From positions 8,308,001-8,372,000 of the forward strand of contig NZ_CP107935.1 of assembly GCF_036038375.1 (NCBI RefSeq): a stretch of 64,000 nt of DNA, in the 5' to 3' direction. This DNA comes from Streptomyces sp. NBC_00414. GTDB lineage: Bacteria; Actinomycetota; Actinomycetes; Streptomycetales; Streptomycetaceae. Below the pieces are notes generated by a model that searched no databases, was not told the DNA's origin, and saw only the letters and a list, made by a program, of their open reading frames with translations. Both the position numbers and the translations under genes were made by a program. Positions within the stretch are counted from its first letter, which is position 1, and every line of letters starts with the position of its first letter. This document shows, piece after piece, positions 8,878-17,381 of the stretch.

Positions 8878-10677
8878 ATGACCGAGTATGGCCGGGGCCC
8901 AGGCTCCGAACCGTGGCATCCCGAGGACCCGTTGTACGGGGACGGCGGATGGGGAGGACAGGAGGCCCAGGCGGCCCAGTCCCCCTACGGCGGCCAGCCG
9001 CAGCATTATCCGGAGCAGCCGCAGCAGCCGCAGTACGGCGACTGGGGCACGGGCCAGCAGGCCGACTACGACCAGGGGCAGCAGCAGTACGCCCAGGGAC
9101 AGCAGCAGCACTACGGCCAGGAGCAGCAGCAGTACGGCGGTCAGCCTCCGCAGCAGTACAACGGTCAGGGTGGGCAGGGCTACCCCGACCACGGCGGTCA
9201 GCAGTACGACCAGAACGGCCGGCCGTACAACGGCGGCGGCTGGGACACGGGTCAGCAGTACCAGCCGCAGCAGCAGGTCCCGTACAGCGGTGACCCGAAC
9301 GACCCCTACGGCGGCCAGGCCGTGGCGTACGGCGGTCAGCAGCCCGACTACTACGGGACCCCCGACGCGTACCCGCCGCCGGAGCCACCGGGCCGCCGCC
9401 GCGCCGAACCGGAGCCGGAAGCGGAACCGGAATCGCAGCGGACCGACTGGGACCCGGGCCCGGACCAGGGCGAGCACGCGTTCTTCGCCGACGGTGACGA
9501 CGAGGACGACACCGACGACGATCCGCAGAGCCGTCGGCGTGGAAAAAGCGGAAAAGGCGGCAAAGGCGGTAAGGGGAGCAAGGGCAAAGGCGAGAAGAAG
9601 AGCCGGAGCGGCTGTGCCTGCCTGGTCGTCTCGCTCGTCTTCACCTCGGTGATCGGCGGAGTCGGATATTTCGGCTACCAGTTCTATCAGAGCCGTTTCG
9701 GCTCGGCTCCCGACTACGCGGGCGACGGAACCGGTGAGCAGGTGACCGTCGTCATTCCCAAGGGCGCCTTCGGATCGGTGATCGGCCAGAAACTGAAGGC
9801 GGCCGGCGTCGTCAGGAGTGTGGACGCGTTCGTCGCGGCCCAGGCGCAGAACGCGGACGGCGACAAGATTCAGGCGGGTTCCTACCTCCTGAAAAAGGAG
9901 ATGTCCGCAGAAAGCGCTGTCGCGCTGATGCTCGATCCCAAGAGCCAGAACAATCTGGTGGTCCGGGAGGGGCAGCGCAACGTCACGGTGTACGAGGCGA
10001 TCGACAAGCAGCTGGAACTCTCCAAGGGAACCACCGCCAAGGTCGCCAAGAGCAAGTACAAGAGCCTCGGGCTGCCGGACTGGGCGAACGACGACAGCGA
10101 CATCAAGGACCCGCTGGAAGGATTCCTCTATCCGGCGACCTATCCCGCCGACAAGAACATGAAGCCCGAGACCGTCCTGAAGGACATGGTTTCGCAGGCC
10201 AACAAGGAGTACGCCAAGTACGACCTGGAGGCGAAGGCCAAGGACCTCGGCCTGGAGGACCCGCTGCAGGTCGTCACGGTCGCGAGTCTCGTCCAGGCCG
10301 AGGGCATCACGCACGACGACTTCAAGAAGATGGCGTCCGTCGTCTACAACCGGCTGAAGCCGACGAACGACGTCACCAACCAGAAACTTGAGTTCGACTC
10401 GACGTACAACTATCTCAAGGGCCAGAGCAAGATCGATATCTCTGTCGCCGAGATCCGCAACTACGACGACCCGTACAACACGTACTTCTACAAGGGTCTG
10501 CCGCCCGGGCCGATCGGTAATCCCGGCGACGAGGCACTGAGGGCGGCGCTGAAGCCCGACGGCGGTGCGTGGATGTTCTTCATCTCCATCGACGGCAAGA
10601 AGACGGACTTCACCAAGACCTTGGCCGAGCACGAGAAGTTGGTTCAGAAATTCAATGAGCGGCGCAACAAGGACTGA
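8878..10677 (+). CDS. mltG: Endolytic murein transglycosylase MltG (YceG family) with Gln-rich cytoplasmic tail
   Basis: A 599-aa membrane enzyme that cuts nascent glycan strands. Residues 1-165 are Gln/Tyr/Gly-rich low-complexity sequence. An acidic patch (GDDEDDTDDD) and a Gly/Lys-rich linker follow, then one membrane helix (about 247-268) and the YceG domain (about 290-595). The expected catalytic glutamate is Glu475 in VASLVQAEG. The residue two before it is Gln473, where many homologues have Glu (VEKE). Start is ATG 8878, 116 nt after ruvX. aroE begins inside its 3' end. The disordered tail may contact the growth machinery (inference). Confidence 0.93.
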   Translation: MTEYGRGPGSEPWHPEDPLYGDGGWGGQEAQAAQSPYGGQPQHYPEQPQQPQYGDWGTGQQADYDQGQQQYAQGQQQHYGQEQQQYGGQPPQQYNGQGGQGYPDHGGQQYDQNGRPYNGGGWDTGQQYQPQQQVPYSGDPNDPYGGQAVAYGGQQPDYYGTPDAYPPPEPPGRRRAEPEPEAEPESQRTDWDPGPDQGEHAFFADGDDEDDTDDDPQSRRRGKSGKGGKGGKGSKGKGEKKSRSGCACLVVSLVFTSVIGGVGYFGYQFYQSRFGSAPDYAGDGTGEQVTVVIPKGAFGSVIGQKLKAAGVVRSVDAFVAAQAQNADGDKIQAGSYLLKKEMSAESAVALMLDPKSQNNLVVREGQRNVTVYEAIDKQLELSKGTTAKVAKSKYKSLGLPDWANDDSDIKDPLEGFLYPATYPADKNMKPETVLKDMVSQANKEYAKYDLEAKAKDLGLEDPLQVVTVASLVQAEGITHDDFKKMASVVYNRLKPTNDVTNQKLEFDSTYNYLKGQSKIDISVAEIRNYDDPYNTYFYKGLPPGPIGNPGDEALRAALKPDGGAWMFFISIDGKKTDFTKTLAEHEKLVQKFNERRNKD

Positions 10678-11518
10678 CGGAGAACGGCGGTTCCGAGCCG
10701 CCGTTCTCGGTTCCCCGATCGCCCATTCCCTTTCCCCGGTGCTGCACCGTGCCGCGTACGAGGAACTGGGTCTGCACAACTGGTCGTACGACCGTTTCCG
10801 GATCGACGAGGCGGCCCTGCCCGAATTCATCGGGGAACTCGGTCCCGAATGGGCCGGACTCTCGCTGACGATGCCGCTCAAGCGCGCGGTCATTCCGCTG
10901 CTCGACGAGATCAGTGGGACCGCGGCCTCCGTCGAGGCCGTGAACACGGTGGTGTGCACGCAGGACGGCCGCCGGGTCGGCGACAACACCGACATCCCCG
11001 GGATCGTCGCCGCCCTGCGGGAGCGGGGCATCGAACAAGTGGAATCCGCGGCGATCCTCGGCGCGGGCGCCACCGCCTCCTCCGCGCTGGCCGCCCTCGC
11101 CCGCGTCTGCACCGGCGAGGTCGTCGTGTACGTCCGCAGTGCGGCGCGCGCCGCCGAGATGCGGCAGTGGGGCGAGCGGCTCGACATCGAGGTGCGTACG
11201 GCCGACTGGGCGGACGCCGGACAGGCGCTGCGCGCACCCCTGGTGGTCGCGACCACCCCGGCGGGCGCCACCGACGCCCTCACCCCGTCCGTCCCCGAAC
11301 GGCCCGCCACCCTCTTCGACGTCCTGTACGACCCCTGGCCGACCGACCTCGCGGCCCGCTGGTCCGCCTACGGGGGCGCCGTCGTCAGCGGACTCGACCT
11401 GCTTGTACACCAGGCGGTCCTCCAGGTCGAGCAGATGACGGGTCTGGCTCCGGGCCCGGTCGACACCATGCGGACGGCGGGGGAGAAGTCCCTCGCGGCC
11501 CGCCAGGACGGCCGCTAG
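10655..11518 (+). CDS. aroE: Shikimate dehydrogenase
   Basis: A 287-aa NADPH-dependent enzyme reducing 3-dehydroshikimate to shikimate. Substrate-binding SPIAHSLSP is near the N-terminus, the catalytic Lys is in TMPLKRA, the catalytic Asp in GDNTDIPG, and the nucleotide-binding loop is GAGATASSA. ATG 10655 lies 23 nt inside mltG, in another frame. It is the only plausible start because no other ATG/GTG/TTG occurs before the conserved core. Its Shine-Dalgarno is weak, so translation is probably coupled to mltG. The pathway genes aroC, aroK and aroB follow after one small gene. Confidence 0.95.
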   Translation: MSGATRTDGERRFRAAVLGSPIAHSLSPVLHRAAYEELGLHNWSYDRFRIDEAALPEFIGELGPEWAGLSLTMPLKRAVIPLLDEISGTAASVEAVNTVVCTQDGRRVGDNTDIPGIVAALRERGIEQVESAAILGAGATASSALAALARVCTGEVVVYVRSAARAAEMRQWGERLDIEVRTADWADAGQALRAPLVVATTPAGATDALTPSVPERPATLFDVLYDPWPTDLAARWSAYGGAVVSGLDLLVHQAVLQVEQMTGLAPGPVDTMRTAGEKSLAARQDGR

Positions 11519-11527
11519 GATCCGGCT

Positions 11528-11570
11528 CTCGATTCCGCAGGGGCGGAGCTCGATTCCGCAGGGGGCGGAG
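11528..11570 (+). repeat. Two-copy tandem repeat (21/22 bp) between aroE and a small membrane protein gene
   Basis: CTCGATTCCGCAGGGGCGGA... at 11528-11548 is repeated immediately at 11549-11570 with one extra G. This is direct evidence of a recent local duplication just upstream of the next gene's Shine-Dalgarno. Confidence 0.85.
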
Positions 11571-11602
11571 TCGGGGCATCGGGAAAATCGGGGGACAGAT
11601 CC

Positions 11603-11872
11603 ATGTACGTGACACAGGCGTCCTGGAAATCGGAGATCTTCCAGTCCGTGGTGGGCTTCCTGCCGGACTGGGCGCAGGGCACCGCGCTGGGGGTGTTCGT
11701 GCTCGCCGTCGTGACGCCCTGGGCCCTCAAGCTGAAGCGCAGGTTCGTGTACCACCGGGCGGTGCGTACGGGGCGGCCCATTCCCGAGTCGGCACGGTAC
11801 GCACAGGGCCGCGGCGCCGACCATCTGGGCACCTACGCGCCGCTGCCCCGGCGGGACGACACCGCGGCCTGA
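11603..11872 (+). CDS. Small membrane protein of unknown function
   Basis: An 89-aa protein with one predicted membrane helix (about 27-44, GTALGVFVLAVVTPWAL), a basic stop-transfer region (KLKRRF), and a polar tail rich in Arg, Gly and Ala. ATG 11603 follows GGGGGA about 7 nt upstream. It sits between aroE and aroC in the shikimate run. I recognise no functional motif. It is supported by start, Shine-Dalgarno and codon usage, not by known homology. Confidence 0.7.
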   Translation: MYVTQASWKSEIFQSVVGFLPDWAQGTALGVFVLAVVTPWALKLKRRFVYHRAVRTGRPIPESARYAQGRGADHLGTYAPLPRRDDTAA

Positions 11873-12068
11873 TCCCGGGTCCGCCGCCCCGGACCGTGCG
11901 CCCCGGCCGCGTCCGCCTGATGGACCTGCGGCCGGGCGGTCCGCCCGGACGTGGGAGGATCGACGGCGGCGGGCCAGGGCCGCGCACCCGGTCGCGCCGC
12001 CACCGTACGCGAGGACGCGTGTACGCAGAGCAGGACGCAGTACCAGGGCGCGAGCATGAGGAGCACCG

Positions 12069-13253
12069 TTGAGCAGGTTGCGCTGGCTGACCGCCGGGGA
12101 GTCCCACGGTCCCGCACTGGTGGCGACGTTGGAGGGTCTTCCCGCCGGCGTACCGATCACCACCGAGATGGTGGCGGACCACCTGGCCCGGCGGCGCCTG
12201 GGCTACGGGCGCGGGGCGCGGATGAAGTTCGAGCGGGACGAGGTCACCTTCCTGGGCGGCGTCCGGCACGGCCTGACGATGGGTTCGCCGGTCGCGGTGA
12301 TGGTCGGCAACACCGAGTGGCCCAAGTGGGAACAGGTCATGGCGGCCGACCCGGTCGACCCGCATGTCCTCGCCGAGCTGGCGCGCAACGCCCCGCTGAC
12401 CCGGCCGAGGCCCGGCCACGCCGACCTCGCCGGGATGCAGAAGTACGGGTTCGACGAGGCGCGGCCGATCCTGGAGCGGGCCTCCGCACGGGAGACCGCG
12501 GCGCGGGTGGCGCTGGGCGCGGTGGCGCGCTCGTACCTCAAGGAGACCGCCGGCATCGAGATCGTCTCGCACGTGGTCGAGCTGGCGTCGGCGAAAGCCC
12601 CCTACGGAGTTCTCCCCACTCCCAACGATGTCGAGAGGCTGGACGCGGATCCGGTGCGCTGCCTGGACGCGGACGCGTCGAAGGCGATGGTCGCGGAGAT
12701 CGACCAGGCCCACAAGGACGGCGACACGCTCGGCGGCGTCGTGGAGGTCCTGGCGTACGGCGTGCCGGTCGGCCTCGGCTCGCACGTGCACTGGGACCGG
12801 CGCCTCGACGCCCGGCTGGCGGCGGCGCTGATGGGCATCCAGGCGATCAAGGGCGTGGAGGTCGGCGACGGTTTCGACCTCGCACGGGTCCCCGGCTCCA
12901 AGGCGCACGACGAGATCGTGCAGACGGACGAGGGCATCCGGCGCACCTCCGGCCGCTCCGGCGGCACCGAGGGCGGTCTGACGACCGGCGAACTGCTGCG
13001 CGTGCGGGCGGCGATGAAGCCCATCGCCACGGTGCCGCGGGCCCTGGCGACCATCGACGTGGCGACCGGCGAGGCGACCAAGGCGCACCACCAGCGCTCG
13101 GACGTGTGCGCGGTGCCGGCGGCGGGGATCGTCGCCGAGGCGATGGTCGCGCTGGTCCTGGCGGACGCGGTCGCGGAGAAGTTCGGCGGCGACAGCGTGC
13201 CGGAGACCCGGCGCAACGTGAAGTCCTACCTTGAGAACCTGGTCGTGCGGTGA
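12069..13253 (+). CDS. aroC: Chorismate synthase
   Basis: A 394-aa FMN-dependent trans-eliminase converting EPSP to chorismate. The N-terminal GESHG (10-14), the central SARETAARVALG block and the C-terminal RSDVCAVPAAG block are all present, and length is normal. The start is TTG 12069, with AGGAG at 12059-12063. No ATG or GTG in this frame gives the conserved N-terminus RLRWLTAGESHG. The aroK GTG overlaps its stop (GTGA). The 196-bp gap upstream holds no gene I can support. Confidence 0.97.
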   Translation: MSRLRWLTAGESHGPALVATLEGLPAGVPITTEMVADHLARRRLGYGRGARMKFERDEVTFLGGVRHGLTMGSPVAVMVGNTEWPKWEQVMAADPVDPHVLAELARNAPLTRPRPGHADLAGMQKYGFDEARPILERASARETAARVALGAVARSYLKETAGIEIVSHVVELASAKAPYGVLPTPNDVERLDADPVRCLDADASKAMVAEIDQAHKDGDTLGGVVEVLAYGVPVGLGSHVHWDRRLDARLAAALMGIQAIKGVEVGDGFDLARVPGSKAHDEIVQTDEGIRRTSGRSGGTEGGLTTGELLRVRAAMKPIATVPRALATIDVATGEATKAHHQRSDVCAVPAAGIVAEAMVALVLADAVAEKFGGDSVPETRRNVKSYLENLVVR

Positions 13254-13765
13254 GCGCTCCCAGGATCGTGCTGGTCGGCCCGATGGGCGTCGGCAAGTCC
13301 ACGGTCGGCGCGCTGCTCGCGGAGCGGCTCGGCTGCCGCTTCCGGGACACCGACGGGGACATCGTGGCCGAGCAGGGCCGCACCATCGCGGACATCTTCG
13401 TGGAAGAGGGCGAGTCGGCCTTCCGGACCCTCGAAAAGCAGGCCGTGCGGCGGGCGCTCACCGAACACGAGGGCGTCCTGGCCCTCGGCGGTGGCTCCGT
13501 CCTCGACGCGGACACCCGGGCGCTGCTCGCCGGGCACGCCGTCGTGTATCTCTCGATGGACGTCGAGGAAGCGGTCCAGCGCACCGGCCTGAACGCGGCC
13601 CGGCCGCTGCTCGCGGTCAACCCGCGCCGGCAGTGGCGCGAGCTGATGGACGCCCGCCGCCCGCTGTACGCGGAGGTCGCTACCGCCGTGGTGGCCACCG
13701 ACGGCCGCACCCCCGAAGAGGTCACCCGAGCGGTCCTCGACGCACTGGAGTTGAAGGAAGCATGA
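13250..13765 (+). CDS. aroK: Shikimate kinase
   Basis: A 171-aa P-loop kinase phosphorylating shikimate at the 3-OH. Walker A is GPMGVGKST (10-18), the shikimate-binding Asp is in FRDTDGDI, GGGSV closes the substrate pocket, and the LID Arg lies in RTGLNAARPLL. GTG 13250 overlaps the aroC stop by 4 nt and the aroB ATG overlaps its own stop by 4 nt, so aroC-aroK-aroB are translationally coupled. Confidence 0.97.
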   Translation: MSAPRIVLVGPMGVGKSTVGALLAERLGCRFRDTDGDIVAEQGRTIADIFVEEGESAFRTLEKQAVRRALTEHEGVLALGGGSVLDADTRALLAGHAVVYLSMDVEEAVQRTGLNAARPLLAVNPRRQWRELMDARRPLYAEVATAVVATDGRTPEEVTRAVLDALELKEA

Positions 13766-14853
13766 ACGAGGCAGTGACGCGGATCCACGTCGGCGGCACG
13801 GCGGGCAGTGAGCCGTACGAGGTCCTGGTCGGCCGCCAACTGCTCGGCGAGCTGGGGCAGTTGGTGGGAGAGCGGACCAAGCGGGTCGCGGTGATCCACC
13901 CCGAGGCGCTCGCCGAGACCGGTGACGCGCTCCGCGCGGACCTGGCCGGACAGGGCTTCGACGCCGTCGCCATCCAGGTGCCCAACGCGGAGGAGGCCAA
14001 GACCGCGGAGGTCGCCGCCTACTGCTGGAAGGCGCTCGGGCAGTCCGGCTTCACCCGCACCGACGTCATCATCGGCGTCGGCGGCGGCTCCACCACCGAC
14101 CTGGCCGGGTTCGTCGCGGCGACCTGGCTGCGCGGGGTGCGCTGGATCGCCATCCCCACCACCGTGCTGGCCATGGTGGACGCGGCGGTCGGCGGCAAGA
14201 CCGGCATCAACACCGCCGAGGGCAAGAACCTCGTCGGCGCGTTCCACCCGCCGGTGGGCGTGCTGTGCGACCTCGCCGCGCTCGACTCGCTGCCCGTCAA
14301 CGACTTCGTGTCGGGGCTCGCCGAGATCATCAAGGCCGGTTTCATCGCCGACCCGGAGATCCTCCAGCTCATCGAGGCCGACCCGCAGGGCGCCCGTACA
14401 CCCGCCGGGCCGCACACCGCCGAGCTCATCGAACGCTCCATCAGGGTCAAGGCCGAGGTCGTCTCGTCCGACCTGAGGGAATCCGGGCTGCGCGAGATCC
14501 TCAACTACGGGCACACGCTCGCCCACGCCATCGAGAAGAACGAGCGCTACGAGTGGCGGCACGGCGCGGCGGTCTCGGTCGGTATGCACTTCGCGGCCGA
14601 ACTGGGCCGTCTCGCCGGGCGTCTGGACGACGTGACCGCGGACCGGCACCGCACGATCCTGGAGTCCGTCGGGCTGCCGCTGAGCTACCGCTACGACCAG
14701 TGGCCCAAGCTCCTGGAGAACATGAAGGTCGACAAGAAGTCCCGCGGCGACCTGCTCCGCTTCATCGTCCTCGACGGACTGGCCAAACCGACCGTCCTTG
14801 AGGGCCCCGACCCGGCGGTGCTCCTCGCCGCCTACGGCGAAGTGGGCGAATAG
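13762..14853 (+). CDS. aroB: 3-dehydroquinate synthase
   Basis: A 363-aa NAD- and metal-dependent enzyme cyclising DAHP to 3-dehydroquinate. The dinucleotide loop is VGGGSTTDLAGF, the NAD/phosphate region is IPTTVLAMVDAAVGGKTGIN, and the metal site comprises a Glu in the SGLAEIIKAG region and His in NYGHTLAHAIE and RHGAAVSVGMH. ATG 13762 overlaps the aroK stop. It is the last gene of the shikimate set, which here lacks aroQ. Confidence 0.97.
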   Translation: MNEAVTRIHVGGTAGSEPYEVLVGRQLLGELGQLVGERTKRVAVIHPEALAETGDALRADLAGQGFDAVAIQVPNAEEAKTAEVAAYCWKALGQSGFTRTDVIIGVGGGSTTDLAGFVAATWLRGVRWIAIPTTVLAMVDAAVGGKTGINTAEGKNLVGAFHPPVGVLCDLAALDSLPVNDFVSGLAEIIKAGFIADPEILQLIEADPQGARTPAGPHTAELIERSIRVKAEVVSSDLRESGLREILNYGHTLAHAIEKNERYEWRHGAAVSVGMHFAAELGRLAGRLDDVTADRHRTILESVGLPLSYRYDQWPKLLENMKVDKKSRGDLLRFIVLDGLAKPTVLEGPDPAVLLAAYGEVGE

Positions 14854-15018
14854 CTCCCACAGGCGGTACTTGCGCCGATTCGCCTTGCGCGGACGGGCAC
14901 TTCGGACCGCTCCCGGCCGTTCACCAAACGGCGGCCGGGGACGGTACCGTTCGGTAGGAGAGCGGGGCAGCGCCCCGCTGCCAGCGCCCATTGCCTGTAC
15001 GAGACGGAGTGGCACCGG

Positions 15019-15954
15019 ATGCAGCACGCAGTGGGGTCTCCGCTGCCGCCGCCCCATCAGCCGGGGCACGGACCGGCCGCCGGCTGGTCGGGGGCCGCAC
15101 CACACCCGGGACAGCACCACCCGGGCCCGCACGTCGGCGCTCCCTCGGGACCGGCGCCGGTGAATCCGCCCGCGGGTCCGCCGCCGGTCTTCTCCGGAGC
15201 GCAGACGGGGCCCGCCGCCCCGCACCAACAGGGCCACCCGCACCCGCCGGGCCATCCGCCCGCGCCGCACCACGCGGTCCCGCACCACGCTCCCGTACCG
15301 CCGACGCCGGACACCACGGGCCACGTCCAGCTGCCGCCGGGCGGTCCCGTCCCGATGCCGAGCGCGCCACCCGCCACCGGCACCCCCGACCCGACGTCCA
15401 CGACGCTCGCCGTGCTGCTCATCGGGCCCGCGGGCGCGGGCAAGACCAGCGTCGCCAAGTACTGGGCGGACCACCGCCGGGTGCCCACGGCGCACATCAG
15501 CCTGGACGACGTCCGTGAGTGGGTGCGCTCGGGCTTCGCCGATCCGCAGGCGGGGTGGAACGACATGTCGGAGGCGCAGTATCGTCTCGCCCGCCGCACC
15601 TGCGGCTTCTCGGCCCGCAACTTCCTGGCCAACAACATCTCCTGCATCCTCGACGACGCGGTCTTCCCCGACCGGCCCGTCGTGGGCCTCGGCGGCTGGA
15701 AGCGCCACGTCGGGCCCGGCCTGCTGCCGGTCGTCCTCCTGCCGGGTCTGGAGATAGTCCTGGAGCGCAACGCCGAGCGCTCCGGAAACCGCCGCCTCAG
15801 CGACGAGGAAGTGGCCCGCATCCACGGGCGGATGGCCGGCTGGTACGGCTCGGGTCTGCCGATCATCGACAACTCCCAACTCGACGTCCCCCAGACGGCC
15901 CGAGTCCTGGACGACGTCCTGGCCCGCTCCATCGCAAGCCCACCCCAGTGGTAG
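15019..15954 (+). CDS. P-loop NTPase/kinase-like protein with Pro/His-rich N-terminus
   Basis: 311 aa. Residues 1-125 are Pro/His/Gly-rich low complexity. Then comes a compact nucleotide-kinase-like domain with Walker A GPAGAGKTS (about 136-144), an ISLDDVREWVR strand resembling the Asp-containing strand of zeta-toxin/T4 kinase folds, and a C-terminal helix (NRRLSDEEVARIHGRM). Substrate unknown. ATG 15019 follows GGAGTGG. A small hairpin AGCGGGG/CCCCGCT (14961-14979) lies upstream. The gene is separated from aroB by 165 nt. The fold is supported by motifs; the reaction is not. Confidence 0.75.
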   Translation: MQHAVGSPLPPPHQPGHGPAAGWSGAAPHPGQHHPGPHVGAPSGPAPVNPPAGPPPVFSGAQTGPAAPHQQGHPHPPGHPPAPHHAVPHHAPVPPTPDTTGHVQLPPGGPVPMPSAPPATGTPDPTSTTLAVLLIGPAGAGKTSVAKYWADHRRVPTAHISLDDVREWVRSGFADPQAGWNDMSEAQYRLARRTCGFSARNFLANNISCILDDAVFPDRPVVGLGGWKRHVGPGLLPVVLLPGLEIVLERNAERSGNRRLSDEEVARIHGRMAGWYGSGLPIIDNSQLDVPQTARVLDDVLARSIASPPQW

Positions 15955-15990
15955 CCCCCGCCTGACACCCACCCCCGATGGCGCCCCCGA

Positions 15991-16142
15991 AGGGGCGCGG
16001 GGAACGGCGCGGGCAACCCCCACGGCCCCCGCAGGAAAGCTCCGGGGGCGCGGGCACCGGCACGCTTTTCAGGGGCGCGGGGAACGGCGCAACGAGCGGT
16101 CACGGCGCCGCACCCGCTTCTTGGGGGCGCGGGGAACGGCGC
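15991..16142 (+). repeat. Intergenic GC-rich repeat cluster A (three cores)
   Basis: Cores AGGGGCGCGGGGAACGGCGC at 15991-16010 and 16071-16090, and a one-base variant at 16123-16142, plus a degenerate GGGGGCGCGGGCACCGGC at about 16043-16061. They fill the gap between the P-loop gene and the M24 homologue. Here the G-rich strand is the sense strand of the upstream gene, opposite to most other clusters. Confidence 0.85.
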
Positions 16143-16214
16143 AACAAGCGCACCCCCACCCCACCCGGCCCCCTCAAACCGGCACAATCCGAGCGAAGCT
16201 CATACGCTCACACC

Positions 16215-17330
16215 ATGCCAGAGGTGCACGAAACCCGCCGAGTCCGGCTAAAAGAACGCGTCAACGCCAGCGGCAGCGCCTCCGCGCTGGTCACCCGCCC
16301 GGCCAACGTCCGCTACCTCACGGGCGTGGCCCCGCACGGAGCGGTACTCCTGCTGGGCAGGACCGAGGACCTGCTCGTGCATGCCACTCCGCCCGGCACC
16401 CCCGGCACCGCCACCGCCGAGGGCCGCCCGGACGAGGCCCTGCGCGTCCATGCCCTGCCGAGCCCCGGCGGCGACCCCGCCGTCGCCGCCGCGGACCTCG
16501 CCGCGGCCCAGGGCGCCGACTCCCTCGCCGTGGAGGAGCACCACCTGACCGTCGGCCGGTACCGGGCGATCGGTTCCGTGGCGCCCCGCCTGCGCCTCGC
16601 GGACGTCGGCGGAGCCGTCGAACAGCTGCGGGTGATCAAGGACGAGGAGGAGATCTCCTGTCTGCGCATCGGCGCGGAGATCGCCGACCAGGCCCTGGGC
16701 GAACTCCTGGAGTCGATCCTCGTCGGCCGCACCGAACGGCACCTCGCGCTGGAACTGGAACGCCGCCTCGTCGACCACGGCGCCGAGGGACCGGCCTTCA
16801 GGACCTCGGTCGGTACCGGCCCGCACTCCGGGCGCCGCGGGCACCGGCCGACCGACCGCCGGGTCGAGGAGGGAGATTTCCTCTCCGTCTGCCTCGGGGC
16901 GACCTACCACGGGTACCGCTGCGAGATCGGCCGCACCTTCGTCATCGGCACCTCTCCGGCCGGCTGGCAGATCGAGCTGTACGACCTCGTCTTCGCATCC
17001 CAGAGGGCCGGTCGCGAAGCCCTGGTGCCGGGCGCCGCCTACCGTGACGTGGACCGCGCGGCCCGCCAGGTGCTGGACTCCGCGGGGTACGCGGAGGGCC
17101 TTCCCGAGGCCACCGGACACGGTGTGGGGCTCGAAATCGACGAGGAGCCGCAGTTGGCCCCCGCGGCCATGGGTAAACTGGACGCTTGCGTGCCGGTCAC
17201 CGTCGAACCGGGGGTCCACCTCCCGGGCCGGGGCGGTGTCCGGATCGATGACACGCTCGTCGTGCGCCCTGAGGCGGACGGCGGACCCGAGCTACTCACC
17301 ATCACGACCAAGGAACTGCTCGCGCTCTAG
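16215..17330 (+). CDS. M24 (Xaa-Pro aminopeptidase-like) protein with degenerate metal site
   Basis: A 371-aa protein with an N-terminal creatinase-like domain (1-135) and an M24 pita-bread domain (140-370). It lies directly upstream of efp, where Xaa-Pro peptidases often sit. The five metal ligands of the family (Asp, Asp, His, Glu, Glu) align here with Cys226, Glu237, His302, Glu331 and Asp345, and a second conserved His is Asp309. A dinuclear metal peptidase is therefore doubtful. It could be a weak enzyme or a binding protein. ATG 16215 lacks a clear Shine-Dalgarno; TACGCT at 16203-16208 suggests a leaderless start. Confidence 0.85.
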   Translation: MPEVHETRRVRLKERVNASGSASALVTRPANVRYLTGVAPHGAVLLLGRTEDLLVHATPPGTPGTATAEGRPDEALRVHALPSPGGDPAVAAADLAAAQGADSLAVEEHHLTVGRYRAIGSVAPRLRLADVGGAVEQLRVIKDEEEISCLRIGAEIADQALGELLESILVGRTERHLALELERRLVDHGAEGPAFRTSVGTGPHSGRRGHRPTDRRVEEGDFLSVCLGATYHGYRCEIGRTFVIGTSPAGWQIELYDLVFASQRAGREALVPGAAYRDVDRAARQVLDSAGYAEGLPEATGHGVGLEIDEEPQLAPAAMGKLDACVPVTVEPGVHLPGRGGVRIDDTLVVRPEADGGPELLTITTKELLAL

Positions 17331-17381
17331 TTTGCGCGTGTTACCGGGGTCGTCCACGTCAGTCCAGGAGATTCCGCAACC

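Noticed and set aside
12847..16023. 1058-codon minus-strand open frame over aroC, aroK, aroB and the P-loop gene
   Set aside because: Covers four supported + strand genes; low-complexity translation without motifs.
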